From Paenisporosarcina sp050269735 (lineage in GTDB: Bacteria; Bacillota; Bacilli; Bacillales_A; Planococcaceae), in assembly GCF_050269735.1 (NCBI RefSeq), contig NZ_JBNNIX010000002.1, positions 496,001 through 560,000 of the forward strand: a DNA stretch of 64,000 nucleotides. Direction: 5' to 3'. The translations under genes were made by a program, and so were the position numbers. The notes under the pieces were generated by a model. That model was given only the letters and a program-made list of their open reading frames with translations. It had not been told where the DNA came from and did not search any database. This document shows, one piece after another, positions 24,008-31,654 of the stretch. Each line of letters opens with the position of its first letter. Position 1 is the stretch's first letter.

Positions 24008-25657
24008 CTAATCTTGGAGGGCAACACGCAGAATTTCTTCCGTTGTCGTTTTGCCTTCTCTTACTTTCATTAGTCCGTCGTCAATTAAGAAGATCGTGTC
24101 GTTAGCTTGGGCAATTTCGCGAATTTCCGCTGCAGTACCACCACAGTTGATGACATTTTTGATTTTATCGTCAACGATTAACACTTCATGAATGGCCATC
24201 CGACCACGGTAGCCCGTCATACCACACGATGGACATCCTTTTCCTCGTGAAACGGTTTGGATATCGAGTCCACGTTTCTGGAAAATATCAATTTCACGAA
24301 TCGTCGGCTCTTGTTTTTCTGCACAATCACGACAAACTCGACGCACAAGACGTTGTGCTACAACAGCATTAACCGAACTTGTTACTAAAAACGGTTCCAC
24401 ACCCATATCCATCAAGCGTGTGACGGAAGCGATTGAGTCATTTGTATGTATTGTACTTAATACTAAGTGACCAGTTAAAGAAGCTCGTATTGCAATCTCG
24501 ACGGTTTCTTTGTCTCGAATTTCACCAACCATGACGATATCTGGATCTTGTCGAAGAATCGAACGAAGACCAGCCGCAAACGTTAAACCGACATTCGAGT
24601 TTACTTGAATCTGATTGATTCCTTCGAGTTGATACTCAACCGGATCTTCTACCGTAATGATGTTCACTTCTTCATCATTCAAGTAGCTGAGCGCTGCATA
24701 TAAAGTGGAGGACTTACCAGAACCTGTTGGCCCTGAAATCAGGACAATCCCATTTGGTTTGGCAATTTCTTTCATGAATCGTTCATAATTCTTTTCATTG
24801 AAACCAAGTTTGGAAATATCGGTAAGATTGTTGGATAAATCCAAAATACGCATAACAATTTTCTCACCATAAACCGTTGGTAATGTAGAGACACGTAAAT
24901 CGATTGGACGGAAATCCACATTGGTTTTGATACGACCATCTTGAGGCACTCTATGCTCGGTAATATCGAGTTTTGACATGATTTTTACACGTGCGGTGAC
25001 CATGCCTTGCATTAACTTCGGAAGTGTCCGTTCGTCATGTAATACTCCGTCTATTCGGAAACGAACCAATAATCTTGTTTCTTGAGGATCGAAATGAATA
25101 TCACTCGCTTTTTGAGTAACGGCAGCAGATAAAATTTGATTTACGATTCTTACAACTGGTGCATCGATATCCAACAGTTCTTCCTGTTTATCAACGGCAG
25201 AAGCTTGATCTATTAGGAAATCGTCAAACGATTCTTCTTCGTAATATTTATTGATGGTTTTTAATATATCTTCCTTAGATGCAATCGCAGGTATGATCTG
25301 AAATCCGGTAATGAGACGCAAATCATCCATCGTAATGAAATCCATCGGGTCTTTCATGGCTACATATAATTTGTCTCCTTCTACTTTCAGAGGGACGATC
25401 AAACTGCGTTTGGCCACGTCTTTCGGAATCATATTAAATAACTTTGCTTCAAATGGGTAGTGATATAGCTGAACCTGCGGAATACCTAGTTGAATTTCAA
25501 GTACTTCGAGCAATTGTTGTTCGGTGATAATTCCTTGTTGCAAAAGTGCGTCCCCAAGTTTCTCTTCACGTGGTTTTTTTTGCAACACATTCGTTAATTG
25601 GTCTTCTGTGATCAAACCATTTTCAACTAGTAAGTCACCCAGTCTTTTTCGAATCAA
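24008..25657 (-). CDS. pilB: Type IV pilus extension ATPase PilB
   Basis: PilB (GspE family) powers pilus polymerisation. 549 aa: an N-terminal MshE/T2SSE-N domain (about 1-145), then the ATPase with Walker A SGPTGSGKSSTLYAAL, Asp box VEDPVEYQLEG, Walker B RQDPDIVMVGEIRD and a tetracysteine zinc site (CRDC and CPSC around residues 464-492). The start is TTG at 25657 behind GGGGGCG. Order pilB-pilT-pilC-pilA matches many Firmicute type IV pilus loci. Confidence 0.96.
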   Translation of the reverse strand: MIRKRLGDLLVENGLITEDQLTNVLQKKPREEKLGDALLQQGIITEQQLLEVLEIQLGIPQVQLYHYPFEAKLFNMIPKDVAKRSLIVPLKVEGDKLYVAMKDPMDFITMDDLRLITGFQIIPAIASKEDILKTINKYYEEESFDDFLIDQASAVDKQEELLDIDAPVVRIVNQILSAAVTQKASDIHFDPQETRLLVRFRIDGVLHDERTLPKLMQGMVTARVKIMSKLDITEHRVPQDGRIKTNVDFRPIDLRVSTLPTVYGEKIVMRILDLSNNLTDISKLGFNEKNYERFMKEIAKPNGIVLISGPTGSGKSSTLYAALSYLNDEEVNIITVEDPVEYQLEGINQIQVNSNVGLTFAAGLRSILRQDPDIVMVGEIRDKETVEIAIRASLTGHLVLSTIHTNDSIASVTRLMDMGVEPFLVTSSVNAVVAQRLVRRVCRDCAEKQEPTIREIDIFQKRGLDIQTVSRGKGCPSCGMTGYRGRMAIHEVLIVDDKIKNVINCGGTAAEIREIAQANDTIFLIDDGLMKVREGKTTTEEILRVALQD

Positions 25658-25672
25658 GTTGCACGCCCCCTA

Positions 25673-27115
25673 TTACTTGCTTGGTGGAATGATATTTCCA
25701 CCTTTGTCGTATTGTGGTTCAGAATCATCTTCGCTTCCAGAACCAGTAGAAGACCCATTATTAGTATCTGGTGAACTACCTGTCGAAGATCCATCTCCCG
25801 TTGTCCCTGTTCCTCCACTACTTGTGCCAGTGCCTGTTCCAGCTCCTGTAGAAGGTATTGAACCACCTGCCGTCGTACCAGAATTACCTGATGTACCCGT
25901 TGATCCATCGGAAGGAATCCCAGACCCATCGGTCGATGTACCATCTCCTGGGCTAGCTTCAGATGCCGTGACTGTCAACGGATGAATTTCTACTTTATGA
26001 ACAGGTGGATAAAAATCCATCGAAACTTCTTTCGTTTCAATTATGGCAGAACCTGAACTTATGTTTTTAAGTACTGCAACTTGCACACCATTTTCACCTT
26101 GCGTTTTTACACGAACCGTATTTGGTTCAACGAATGAGCTGAATTGTTTAATAGTTTTCGGTAGGAATTCTTGTTTGTCACTGATTGTCGTTTCATATTG
26201 ATAAACAAAAGGAAATCCTGTAAGGCTCGCATTCAGACCTGTCCCTACTCCATTAAGATTAATTGTAAAGCCAGTTGCGTTTGGGTTTGTAAATACAAAG
26301 TCAACTCCAAGTTCGCGGTTGATAGAGGCTTCAAAACCAAGTGGCACGACGGTAGGGATAATAGGCCCAATACTACGTTCATCCACCCCGAAATTCGTTT
26401 GCAGAACTGAGGCATATAGAATTGATGCGACAGTCGTTAAATCTTGTTCCGTTAAAATCCCTAAATCATTCATTTCGATAAATTCCAGCATTGAAAAAGT
26501 AGACTTTGGATTGATTGTGTATCCATTGAGCGCAGTCATTAAATTACGAATACCTGCTGACGATTCAATATTGTTGAACGTCACATTAGTCACAGCCGTC
26601 TCGACAGTTGAACTTGTCAATAACGTGCTTGTGATATCGATGGTTTGATTTTTAAGTCCAGCAGCAAGTTGTTCACGAATTGTCTTAGTGACAGTAGAAA
26701 TTTGTTCATCATTGAAAACCATAGGAGAAAATTGTTGATTCAGGAATGTACCTACGGATTCTTCCGTCACATCAAATTGTAGTTCATTTTTCGCACCATC
26801 TTGAGCGTCTGTCAACGTTTGATCCGTATTGAATTGAACAGCTTCCAACGGGAAAGGAACAACTGCGTCTTGCAATTTTATTTGAACAATCGCTTGATCG
26901 AACCAACCTTTAACACCTGTCTGCACGGTTACAGCAGCTTTGTTTTCAGGCAAATTTGAAACATCATATGGACCTATGTAAGTTTGTTCCCCAAATTCTT
27001 CTGAAGAGAAGACCAATTCATTAATGACATATGTTCCCGCTTGAGTTACACCAAAAAATAAAACAGTTGAGCCAAGAAGAGCTGCAAAAGTCGTACCAAA
27101 TAATTTATTGTTCAT
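25673..27115 (-). CDS. Secreted VanW-like protein with Ser/Gly/Thr-rich tail
   Basis: 480 aa. An N-terminal signal or anchor (about 8-27) precedes an extracellular region. Residues about 195-280 resemble VanW (STFSMLEFIE, ASILYASVLQTNFGVDERSI, VPLGFEASI), but the usual GGGxCQ segment is replaced by EQDLTTVAS, so any activity of that motif is lost. A beta-rich domain follows, then about 85 residues of Gly/Ser/Thr/Asp repeats and a charged end. No LPxTG motif is visible. It lies between pilB and a membrane protein inside the pilus locus. A wall or surface role is inferred. VanW function itself is unknown. Confidence 0.68.
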   Translation of the reverse strand: MNNKLFGTTFAALLGSTVLFFGVTQAGTYVINELVFSSEEFGEQTYIGPYDVSNLPENKAAVTVQTGVKGWFDQAIVQIKLQDAVVPFPLEAVQFNTDQTLTDAQDGAKNELQFDVTEESVGTFLNQQFSPMVFNDEQISTVTKTIREQLAAGLKNQTIDITSTLLTSSTVETAVTNVTFNNIESSAGIRNLMTALNGYTINPKSTFSMLEFIEMNDLGILTEQDLTTVASILYASVLQTNFGVDERSIGPIIPTVVPLGFEASINRELGVDFVFTNPNATGFTINLNGVGTGLNASLTGFPFVYQYETTISDKQEFLPKTIKQFSSFVEPNTVRVKTQGENGVQVAVLKNISSGSAIIETKEVSMDFYPPVHKVEIHPLTVTASEASPGDGTSTDGSGIPSDGSTGTSGNSGTTAGGSIPSTGAGTGTGTSSGGTGTTGDGSSTGSSPDTNNGSSTGSGSEDDSEPQYDKGGNIIPPSK

Positions 27116-27517
27116 TTATTGGTCCTCCTTTTTCGCAGGTTTTAACCAGTCTTCAACTTGAGAATCAGTTCCAGATTGACCATTCGGTGTTGGTAAAGTT
27201 GCTGCAACATATGCTTCCGAAGGTTTTTCTATTGCTTCTTTAATAGTTTTGGGCACATATAAATGTAACTCTTCGTCTTTCAATTTTTCATTCTCTAATC
27301 GTTTTGTTAACACAACCGATCCTGCAAACAGTAAACCTAGCATAATTAATACAGAATAATAGAGACTAAGCGTTGATTGTGCCAATAAGCCAAATAGCGC
27401 TATGACGAAACCACCAACAAGAAACATTAGCTTAGTTTTTATATCTACTTTCAAGACTAATATGACGATTGGAAACACGATGAATGCGAGCAGAATAAGA
27501 ATAAGAAATTTAATCAT
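27116..27517 (-). CDS. Hypothetical membrane protein in the pilus locus (133 aa)
   Basis: Three hydrophobic segments (about residues 3-22, 30-47 and 52-70) are followed by a hydrophilic, acidic C-terminal tail of about 60 residues (EAIEKPSEAYVAAT ... DWLKPAKKEDQ). No family is recognised. It begins 10 nt after the large pilin-like gene upstream and ends directly before the VanW-like gene (1 nt), so it is part of the same transcription unit and may be a pilus-specific accessory factor. Confidence 0.65.
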   Translation of the reverse strand: MIKFLILILLAFIVFPIVILVLKVDIKTKLMFLVGGFVIALFGLLAQSTLSLYYSVLIMLGLLFAGSVVLTKRLENEKLKDEELHLYVPKTIKEAIEKPSEAYVAATLPTPNGQSGTDSQVEDWLKPAKKEDQ

Positions 27518-27527
27518 GTTTCACCTC

Positions 27528-28904
27528 TTATGGTTTGTACTTAACGTTCATTTTTAAATCACTGTGTTTTTCAATATAAGTTGCCTTAATTTCCTTTACC
27601 GGTGGAGGTATAGGAATATTGATAGTTCCAATACAATAATCCACGAAATCTTTATACGTCCCTGAAAATCTTTGGGCGTCAGGAACCTGCCTGTAGGAAT
27701 TAGAAGTATAATAATAAACATTATCATGCTTGGAATTCCCGTTTTTCACTTCAAAAGAGCTATTTGCAACGTCTATCCCGTCTAAATTAATGCACAACTT
27801 ACCAAATTTTGCATCCGTATGTTTGTCAATTTTGATTGGGATCGGATACTTGTTATCTCCTGTTATAAAAACAGTACCACGAATATTTTTGAAGTGATTT
27901 TCTGAGTTTACACCTTTGATAACTGCTGTACCTCCATAATTATTACCGTTCGTATCAATATTGATTATTCCATTTAAAAATAATGATATTTGACTTAATG
28001 GTTTGATTTGATCGATTGAAATATCCTTACTCGAAAACACTTTCAGATTAGGATATCCTGATATACAACTACCTCCTGGACAAAAAGATGCCTGAATATC
28101 ATCTGCGATAATTGTAATTTTGCTGTAATCAATTGAAGCTTGTGAATTTCCTAAAACAGATGAAATCGACTTTGACCCAAATAAACGACAAATCGTCCCT
28201 TCTTTTAAAGGCTTAATAATATCCGTACAATTAATTTCTGAAGCTGGCGGTGTAAATAAATAGTTATTTAACTCTGAAGAGTTGGATGCCTCAGGTACCG
28301 GTATTGGATTATTAATAGATGTAATACTGGACACAAAGGTTGGCATAGGAAGCAGAAGTTCATTTTTTAGTACAGCAGGCTTTTGATTTGTATTTCCTTC
28401 TACTGAAAAAGGTAATTTATAATACGTTACACCTTCAATCTCAGTTGATTCTAGTACCGAGCCAATTGAAGCATCTAAAATGGAATAGTCCACTTTGTTT
28501 TCAATAATTTCCTTATCCATTGTCTTGAAAGATTGATAATAAGACGCTAGATCCACTTGATACTTTGCTATTTGTTGAGAAATTAACGAATCAATTGTTG
28601 ATTGGGTTTTGCAATTACTATTTTGGAAATTCCCATTGCAATTTTTCAAATTATTTACAGCAGTTTTTAATTCACTTAAATGCTTTTTATATAAAATTTC
28701 AGCTTGATTCTGCATATGACTATCCACATATTTAATCCCGAGCTCTGCAGCTACTACCGCTTGATTATTTTTATCAACCGTCTGCTCTTGAGTAACATGG
28801 TTCAGTGAAGCACCCATGAATACTGCTGACATGCTTAAGAATATTATAATGGTAAATAAAACTATTAAAAGAGCATATCCTCTTTCATTCAACATTTTTT
28901 TCAT
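27528..28904 (-). CDS. Large PilX-like pilin-type protein, paralogue 1
   Basis: 458 aa. The N-terminus RGYALLIVLFTIIIFLSMSAVFMGASLN is a hydrophobic helix resembling PilX/minor-pilin N-termini, but the residue before the helix is Gly-Tyr-Ala and Glu5 is missing, so processing by ComC is uncertain. A Gln/Asn-rich coiled coil (about 30-130) leads into a beta-rich C-terminal domain with a Cys pair (CTDII...TICRLFG) and the block LCINLDGIDVANSS, shared with the next gene upstream. It has its own promoter and a strong terminator before it. Likely a pilus-tip or surface protein. Function inferred from context. Confidence 0.68.
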   Translation of the reverse strand: MKKMLNERGYALLIVLFTIIIFLSMSAVFMGASLNHVTQEQTVDKNNQAVVAAELGIKYVDSHMQNQAEILYKKHLSELKTAVNNLKNCNGNFQNSNCKTQSTIDSLISQQIAKYQVDLASYYQSFKTMDKEIIENKVDYSILDASIGSVLESTEIEGVTYYKLPFSVEGNTNQKPAVLKNELLLPMPTFVSSITSINNPIPVPEASNSSELNNYLFTPPASEINCTDIIKPLKEGTICRLFGSKSISSVLGNSQASIDYSKITIIADDIQASFCPGGSCISGYPNLKVFSSKDISIDQIKPLSQISLFLNGIINIDTNGNNYGGTAVIKGVNSENHFKNIRGTVFITGDNKYPIPIKIDKHTDAKFGKLCINLDGIDVANSSFEVKNGNSKHDNVYYYTSNSYRQVPDAQRFSGTYKDFVDYCIGTINIPIPPPVKEIKATYIEKHSDLKMNVKYKP

Positions 28905-28961
28905 TTTTCCGACAACCTCCGAAGAGCCTTTTGGTATAACGTTTTAATACCGATTGATTCT

Positions 28962-28990
28962 ATTATCATACTTATTAAGTAATTTGTCAT
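28962..28990 (-). promoter_or_regulatory. Sigma-A-type promoter for paralogue 1 - VanW-like - pilBTC
   Basis: ATGACA (28985-28990), 17-nt spacer, GATAAT (28962-28967), about 58 nt upstream of the gene. Together with the terminator just upstream it marks a new transcription unit within the pilus locus. Confidence 0.6.
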
Positions 28991-29011
28991 GCCTTATAGT
29001 ATAAAAAGCAC

Positions 29012-29046
29012 AAAAAGAAGAGAGTCGAGCTATTCGACTCTCTTCT
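29012..29046 (-). terminator. Terminator after the minor-pilin operon
   Basis: Perfect 12-bp stem GAAGAGAGTCGA / TCGACTCTCTTC with 5-nt loop (29017-29045) followed by TTTTTG on the minus strand, 2 nt after the stop codon. Confidence 0.9.
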
Positions 29047-29047
29047 T

Positions 29048-30499
29048 TTAATTTCCATAATCCACTGTCGCTTCAATTTCAGTCGTGCTGTCAATAAATT
29101 GTTTCATTGAATGTCCTTCTGGCAAACCTGCAGTATTTACATTGCATTCATTTAGGAAAGCTACAAAATCATTCATGTAAATAATTTTCCCTTCAACGGC
29201 TGCAGGTAATTTAACCATATCAATTCGCCCTGGATATAGAATTAGTTTTCCATTGCCGCTTAATATAGAAGGATTCGTTAAATCAGAAGAATTCGCCAAG
29301 CTTATTCCATTCAAATTTATACACATCTTAGAGTTTGTTGAGACAGTTACACTTTTCCCCGTTGATTTCCAGTCTATAAAACCGGTTTTGTCCTCATTGC
29401 CCAAAACAACTAGATTACTATTCGTCAAATTCATGCTGACGTGGAATGAGTAGGATCGGCTTACGATTGTGTTGTTGTTGGCTGAGTTACTATTTTTAAT
29501 AATCAAATCGCCATCTACGTACATGGAAATGTCCTGCAAATTATTCAAGTTATCTACATTGAGTGTTTGATTTGAAGGTTTGATGTATACCGTCCCTCCA
29601 CTACCATCTAAACTGTTTAAATTACACTTGGTCTTATCTTCCACTGCATAACATAAATCATCTACTTTGATACTTACCTTCGAAGGATCTGGTAGACTGG
29701 CTAAATAACTTTCAAGATGGGTCCCCGTATATTTGCAGACACCTGACATCATTGCGCTTGCTTGCGCTGGACAAATGGACGTACTGTCATTAGGGGGAAT
29801 GAATATACGGTCCACTGTTTCTTTTTCACTTAAAATCGTTTTGATTACAATATCATTTGTTTCGGAAGTATGATCTGGAATGGTGATGATCAATGTAGCA
29901 TTCAATGTTTTAGCGGAAGTATTCTGTTTACCTAAGACAGCCAGAGGAATTACAATTTGCCTACTTGCCTCATTAAAAACTGGATTTATTGCAAGTGGCA
30001 TCAATTCATATTTCGTTTTTGAATCTATTTTATTTTCTTGAGGAGCTAAGTCTGTATAAACACGGTTTACTTCAGATGTATACATCTCTATTCCTGCATT
30101 TTCAATTTCTTTTGTTTCGCAATCAATCCAGGCATTAATGTGGACACTGGAATAAAACACATTACATGCTGCAGTAGACATTCCTGTAGGCAGTGGCAAG
30201 TTGTTATCTTTTGCAGTGGTAACTTCCGTTGCTTTATCTACTAATGTATTCAGACTGGAATTCATGAAATTCTTATAATCCTGATTCAATATTTTTATTT
30301 CATTCAATAGATTATTGATATTATATTTCACACCCATTTCAGCTGCGACCACCGACTGGTTTCGGACGTCAACGGTCGTTTCCTGCTTGGCATTATTAAA
30401 AGATGCGGCAACAAAAACTGTTGATAAACCAACAAAAAAAACAACTAATAAGAGAACAAGTAACAAAGCATAACCTTTATGGTTGTTTACATACTTCAT
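29048..30499 (-). CDS. Large PilX-like pilin-type protein, paralogue 2
   Basis: 483 aa from the ATG at 30499, which has AGGAGGGG upstream (the frame extends to a TTG without a site). The N-terminal KGYALLLVLLLVVFFVGLS helix and the downstream VRNQSVVAAEMGVKY parallel paralogue 1 (NNQAVVAAELGIKY), and the C-terminal block MCINLNGISLANSSD is shared. Cysteine pairs (CNVFYSS...WIDCET; CPAQ...GVCKYTG) suggest disulfides. It follows two pseudopilin genes, like PilX after PilV/PilW in Gram-negative minor-pilin operons. Duplication with strong divergence suggests two alternative or stacked tip components. Confidence 0.7.
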   Translation of the reverse strand: MKYVNNHKGYALLLVLLLVVFFVGLSTVFVAASFNNAKQETTVDVRNQSVVAAEMGVKYNINNLLNEIKILNQDYKNFMNSSLNTLVDKATEVTTAKDNNLPLPTGMSTAACNVFYSSVHINAWIDCETKEIENAGIEMYTSEVNRVYTDLAPQENKIDSKTKYELMPLAINPVFNEASRQIVIPLAVLGKQNTSAKTLNATLIITIPDHTSETNDIVIKTILSEKETVDRIFIPPNDSTSICPAQASAMMSGVCKYTGTHLESYLASLPDPSKVSIKVDDLCYAVEDKTKCNLNSLDGSGGTVYIKPSNQTLNVDNLNNLQDISMYVDGDLIIKNSNSANNNTIVSRSYSFHVSMNLTNSNLVVLGNEDKTGFIDWKSTGKSVTVSTNSKMCINLNGISLANSSDLTNPSILSGNGKLILYPGRIDMVKLPAAVEGKIIYMNDFVAFLNECNVNTAGLPEGHSMKQFIDSTTEIEATVDYGN

Positions 30500-30513
30500 T
30501 CTACCCCTCCTCT

Positions 30514-30975
30514 TCAATTAGTTGTTTTATATCTTGTGAGTTTTGTATTTACTTGATAGACAGCTTTTTCATAAGCTATTTCGGCGACCAATGTATAATC
30601 ATCTCGAGTCGGTTGAACTAATTGTTCTGGACTGCTAATTGAAACAGTAAACTTCGAATCTGAAATGGGGTTAAAAGTTAGGGCGGACTGATCAACTGGA
30701 CTTGTACATAAATCATTAGAGACAGGAGCAATTTCTATTCTACCTGAGTTGTCTCGAATAAAATAACAATCCCCTGTACGGTGGGTATTCAACAATTTGG
30801 AAACAATCAAATTTGCTTCCTGTTGTGTCGAAGTTTTATTAGCTTCAGCAATAGAATGCTTGAACCCAATACCCAAGGTGGTCATGATTAATATCGCAAC
30901 CATAGAAACTAGAGCAAGAGCTGCAATTAACTCTACTAAGGTTATTCCCTGGTTATTCTTAAAATAGTTTCTCAT
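30514..30975 (-). CDS. Minor pseudopilin (PilW/ComG-like)
   Basis: 153 aa. Class-III leader MRNYFKNNQG followed by ITLVELIAALALVSMVAILI with Glu5, so it is a ComC substrate. A small globular domain contains a Cys pair (DCYFIRDNSG..., DLCTSPV). It overlaps the upstream pseudopilin by 4 nt and lies 14 nt before paralogue 2. Minor pilins prime assembly and form the tip complex. Confidence 0.85.
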   Translation of the reverse strand: MRNYFKNNQGITLVELIAALALVSMVAILIMTTLGIGFKHSIAEANKTSTQQEANLIVSKLLNTHRTGDCYFIRDNSGRIEIAPVSNDLCTSPVDQSALTFNPISDSKFTVSISSPEQLVQPTRDDYTLVAEIAYEKAVYQVNTKLTRYKTTN

Positions 30976-31523
30976 GGAGTCACCTCGATATAGCCATACG
31001 TTTCACTACTCAATTGACCTTGAAGAGTGTAAATTTTAAGAATGGTTTTATATAAAGAAATTGTTCCTGCAAGATCAGGCACATCGAATACTTGAATTTC
31101 GAATTTAAATTCTTGTCCTGCATTAACCGTACTATTAAAAATAAATGAAGTGTAATCATCTGTGTTGGTTGTTGTATCATCCATTAAGACACGGTTTTTA
31201 CTTATAGTCGTTCCTGGAAATTGCAATTTAATCACGGATTCGATTTGGTCAACGGGTATTGTAAGGTATGGAGGCACATTAGGATTAGGGTCAGAATCTG
31301 GAACAAGAGTTAATGCCCCTTTACTAATTTCAATAAACTCCGACATTTCCTGTCTTGCAATATTCATCGTGTCTAACTTCGTTTCCGTTTTCGCATTAAA
31401 TAACGTCATTTGCGGAAATACAGTCATGATTCCTATGAAAACGATTCCCATTATAACAAGTGCTGCCAAAACTTCGACGAGTGTCAAACCAGATTGTTTT
31501 GAAAGATTTGGAGAAATTTTCAT
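30972..31523 (-). CDS. Minor pseudopilin (PilV-like)
   Basis: 183 aa. Prepilin leader MKISPNLSKQSG followed by LTLVEVLAALVIMGIVFIGI with Glu5; the VEVLAALVI pattern is typical of PilV. The globular domain lacks cysteines. It is the first gene of a three-gene minor-pilin operon, read from a promoter about 35 nt upstream of the ATG. Confidence 0.87.
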   Translation of the reverse strand: MKISPNLSKQSGLTLVEVLAALVIMGIVFIGIMTVFPQMTLFNAKTETKLDTMNIARQEMSEFIEISKGALTLVPDSDPNPNVPPYLTIPVDQIESVIKLQFPGTTISKNRVLMDDTTTNTDDYTSFIFNSTVNAGQEFKFEIQVFDVPDLAGTISLYKTILKIYTLQGQLSSETYGYIEVTP

Positions 31524-31555
31524 ATAAATCTACTCATTTCATGTTCTTTATACGT

Positions 31556-31584
31556 ATTATGTATTGTTTTAATAGAATTGTCAT
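31556..31584 (-). promoter_or_regulatory. Promoter of the minor-pilin operon
   Basis: ATGACA (31579-31584), 17-nt spacer, CATAAT (31556-31561). The -35 hexamer is identical to that of the second pilus operon at about 28.99 kb, consistent with co-regulation. Confidence 0.55.
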
Positions 31585-31622
31585 TATATTTATACTATAA
31601 TAACTCTCTTATTAAAGCCCAC

Positions 31623-31650
31623 GAAAAAAAGAGCTGATTTTCTCAGCCCT
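31623..31650 (-). terminator. Terminator downstream of the GGDEF gene
   Basis: Hairpin GGGCTGA-5 nt-TCAGCTC followed by a 7-T run on the minus strand, immediately past the GGDEF stop. Confidence 0.9.
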
Positions 31651-31654
31651 TTTT

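Noticed and set aside
25774..25944. Tandem repeats in the 3' part of the VanW-like gene considered as an intergenic-type array
   Set aside because: They lie inside a coding frame, have codon-based Gly/Ser/Thr periodicity and no 20-21 nt conserved core; a low-complexity protein tail explains them.
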